64,000 nt of DNA, from assembly GCF_013114835.1 (NCBI RefSeq), contig NZ_JAAVLW010000002.1:744001-808000 (forward strand), given 5' to 3'. The stretch comes from Bradyrhizobium archetypum (GTDB lineage Bacteria > Pseudomonadota > Alphaproteobacteria > Rhizobiales > Xanthobacteraceae). Positions 62,764 to 64,000 of the stretch are shown piece by piece. Positions within the stretch are counted from its first letter, which is position 1. Each line of letters begins with the position of its first letter. Position numbers and translations under genes: made by a program. Under the pieces are notes generated by a model. It did no database searches, was not told the DNA's origin, and saw only the letters and a program-made list of their open reading frames with translations.

Positions 62764-64000
62764 TTACTTCCCCGGCGGCGACGGCCACGGCCGCTGCGCA
62801 CCGCGGAGGCCTTCGAACGCCTTGGCCATGCCGAGCACGCCGAGATCATCGAAGCGTCGGCCAATGATCTGCACGCCGATCGGGAAGCCGTTCTTGTCGT
62901 AGCCGCCATTGATCGAGATGGCCGGATTCTCCGACATATTCCACGGCACGGTATAGCAGATGTGCTCGAACGGTCTGTCGGGATCGTTGATGGGGGATGC
63001 AAACTCGGCCGGAAAGTTCACCACCGGCGATACTGGCGAGATCACGTAATCGAGTTCGTGGAATAGCTTTGCAGCCGCGGCGCGGATCGCCATCGTGGCG
63101 TTAAAGCCCCTGATGACGTCGACGCCGGAAAGTCTTGCGCCGGCTTCCGCCCATTTGTGGATGTAGGGCAGTGTCTTGGCGCGCTCCTCGGGCGAAAGTT
63201 TTGAGAGGTCGTCCCACAGCCGCGCCCGCCAGAAATTATCGAGCCCGTCGAGCATCTCGCGCGTCAGGATGCCGTCGACTTCGGTCACGACGGCGCCGGC
63301 TGATTCGAACGCCTTGGCCGCATTGACGGCAACGCTTCGCACTTCGCTTTCCAGCGCCTGACCGGTGCCGGCATCAAGCATCAGGCCGATGCGAAGCTTG
63401 CGTGGTGACTTGTCGAGCGCTTTCCAGGGAATGGTACTGTCGGCCGGCAGGCTCATGCCGTCGCGGCGATCCGGCTTCGACAATACGCACATCATCAGCG
63501 CCGCATCGTCGACGGTGCGGGTCATCGGACCTGCGACGCGGCCGACATAGGGCGGATCGATCGGAACCCGCCCGAGGCTGGGTTTCAGCGCGACGAGGCC
63601 ACACCAGCAGGCCGGCAGCCGCACCGAGCCGCCGATGTCGGTGCCAAGATGCAGCGGGCCATAACCGGCCGCGCCGGCGGCGCCCGCGCCGGCGGAAGAG
63701 CCGCCAGGATTTTTGGTGAGGTCCCAGGGATTGCGGGTGAGGGGATGGAAGCTCGAAAGACCCGACGACAGCATGCCGTAATCCGGCATGGTCGTCTTGG
63801 AGAAGATGATCGCGCCGGACTCGCGCAAGCGCGCGGCGGGCGGGGCATCCCGCTCAGCCGGTACCAGCCGGATACTGGCGGTGCCGAGCGGAATCGGCTG
63901 GCCCTTGGTAGCGATGTTGTCCTTGATGGTAACAGGCACGCCGTCGAGCGTGCCGGTCGGCTCGCCCCGCTGCCAGCGGTCGGTCGATGCCGTTGCGGCC
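62764..64000 (-). CDS. Amidase, 5' end cut by the window
   Basis: At least 411 residues of an amidase-signature enzyme are in the window: the catalytic Lys in PVTIKDN, then Ser-cisSer in NPGGSSAGAGAAGAAGYG and TDIGGSVR. The frame continues past 64000 with TLDGVPVTIKDN, so the true start is outside. It hydrolyses amides; substrate is unknown. Confidence 0.9.
   Translation of the reverse strand, partial: AATASTDRWQRGEPTGTLDGVPVTIKDNIATKGQPIPLGTASIRLVPAERDAPPAARLRESGAIIFSKTTMPDYGMLSSGLSSFHPLTRNPWDLTKNPGGSSAGAGAAGAAGYGPLHLGTDIGGSVRLPACWCGLVALKPSLGRVPIDPPYVGRVAGPMTRTVDDAALMMCVLSKPDRRDGMSLPADSTIPWKALDKSPRKLRIGLMLDAGTGQALESEVRSVAVNAAKAFESAGAVVTEVDGILTREMLDGLDNFWRARLWDDLSKLSPEERAKTLPYIHKWAEAGARLSGVDVIRGFNATMAIRAAAAKLFHELDYVISPVSPVVNFPAEFASPINDPDRPFEHICYTVPWNMSENPAISINGGYDKNGFPIGVQIIGRRFDDLGVLGMAKAFEGLRGAQRPWPSPPGK

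Overview
The window reads as chromosomal DNA of a Bradyrhizobium-like alphaproteobacterium (order Hyphomicrobiales). The grounds are high GC with dense coding, a protocatechuate (pca) block, CO-dehydrogenase-type (cox) maturation genes, a Usg protein, phasins, an Anbu proteasome homologue, and many intergenic palindromic repeats of the kind common in Bradyrhizobium and Rhodopseudomonas. This assignment is inference from gene content. I see no rRNA, tRNA, CRISPR array, insertion sequence or prophage.

Layout. 0-2.9 kb: pcaB-pcaD-pcaC on the minus strand (protocatechuate branch of the beta-ketoadipate pathway). 3.0-9.9 kb: a plus-strand cox-type cluster, coxG, coxS (2Fe-2S), coxM (FAD), coxD (MoxR AAA+), coxE (VWA), two XdhC/CoxI/CoxF-type genes and a fused MoeA-like/MobA-like gene; the catalytic large subunit coxL is absent. 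10.1-17.8 kb: a DUF4189 secreted protein, a Baeyer-Villiger monooxygenase plus beta-lactamase-fold esterase with a divergent AraC regulator, a DUF2000 protein, a secreted metallo-beta-lactamase-fold protein and an SMP-30-like protein. 17.9-23.2 kb: an extremely acidic small protein, a TRAP solute receptor, a sorAB-type sulfite dehydrogenase pair, two small genes and a secreted cyclase-family enzyme. 23.9-27.5 kb: a four-gene overlapping operon, tetR-hlyD-ABC ATPase-ABC permease, with a perfect 20-bp operator palindrome. 27.6-32.3 kb: a membrane class III nucleotide cyclase, PhzF, DUF488, a TctC-type receptor and DUF72. 32.4-41.6 kb: a phasin, a glycosyltransferase/GtrA fusion, a PMT-family glycosyltransferase, a CHASE2 cyclase with its FecR-like partner, DUF899, and a DUF2778 (Tlde1-like) protein.

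42-48 kb: a Crp/Fnr regulator, two small proteins, a second phasin, groEL-groES with two degenerate CIRCE elements, usg and a cupin with a basic tail. 48-56.4 kb: a concentrative nucleoside transporter, an SDR, the Anbu peptidase, an oligopeptide receptor, and a transglutaminase/alpha-E/ATP-grasp trio that normally accompanies Anbu. 56.6-64 kb: a MoaB/CinA-like molybdopterin-binding protein, a Gpt-type phosphoribosyltransferase, an unassigned Cys-motif protein, a MetE-C-like enzyme, a GST gene remnant, a DsbA-like isomerase, a quinone oxidoreductase, an enoyl-CoA hydratase and an amidase cut by the window end.

The most distinctive points are: a cox cluster without coxL; a FecR/CHASE2-cyclase pair with an EF-hand-like loop and an upstream 20-bp palindrome; an autoregulated, possibly leaderless tetR efflux operon; paired CIRCE-like elements; the split Anbu neighbourhood; and at least eight families of dispersed palindromic repeats, several inside operons. 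Most features are conserved housekeeping or catabolic genes, and I did not find strong evidence for a wholly new system.
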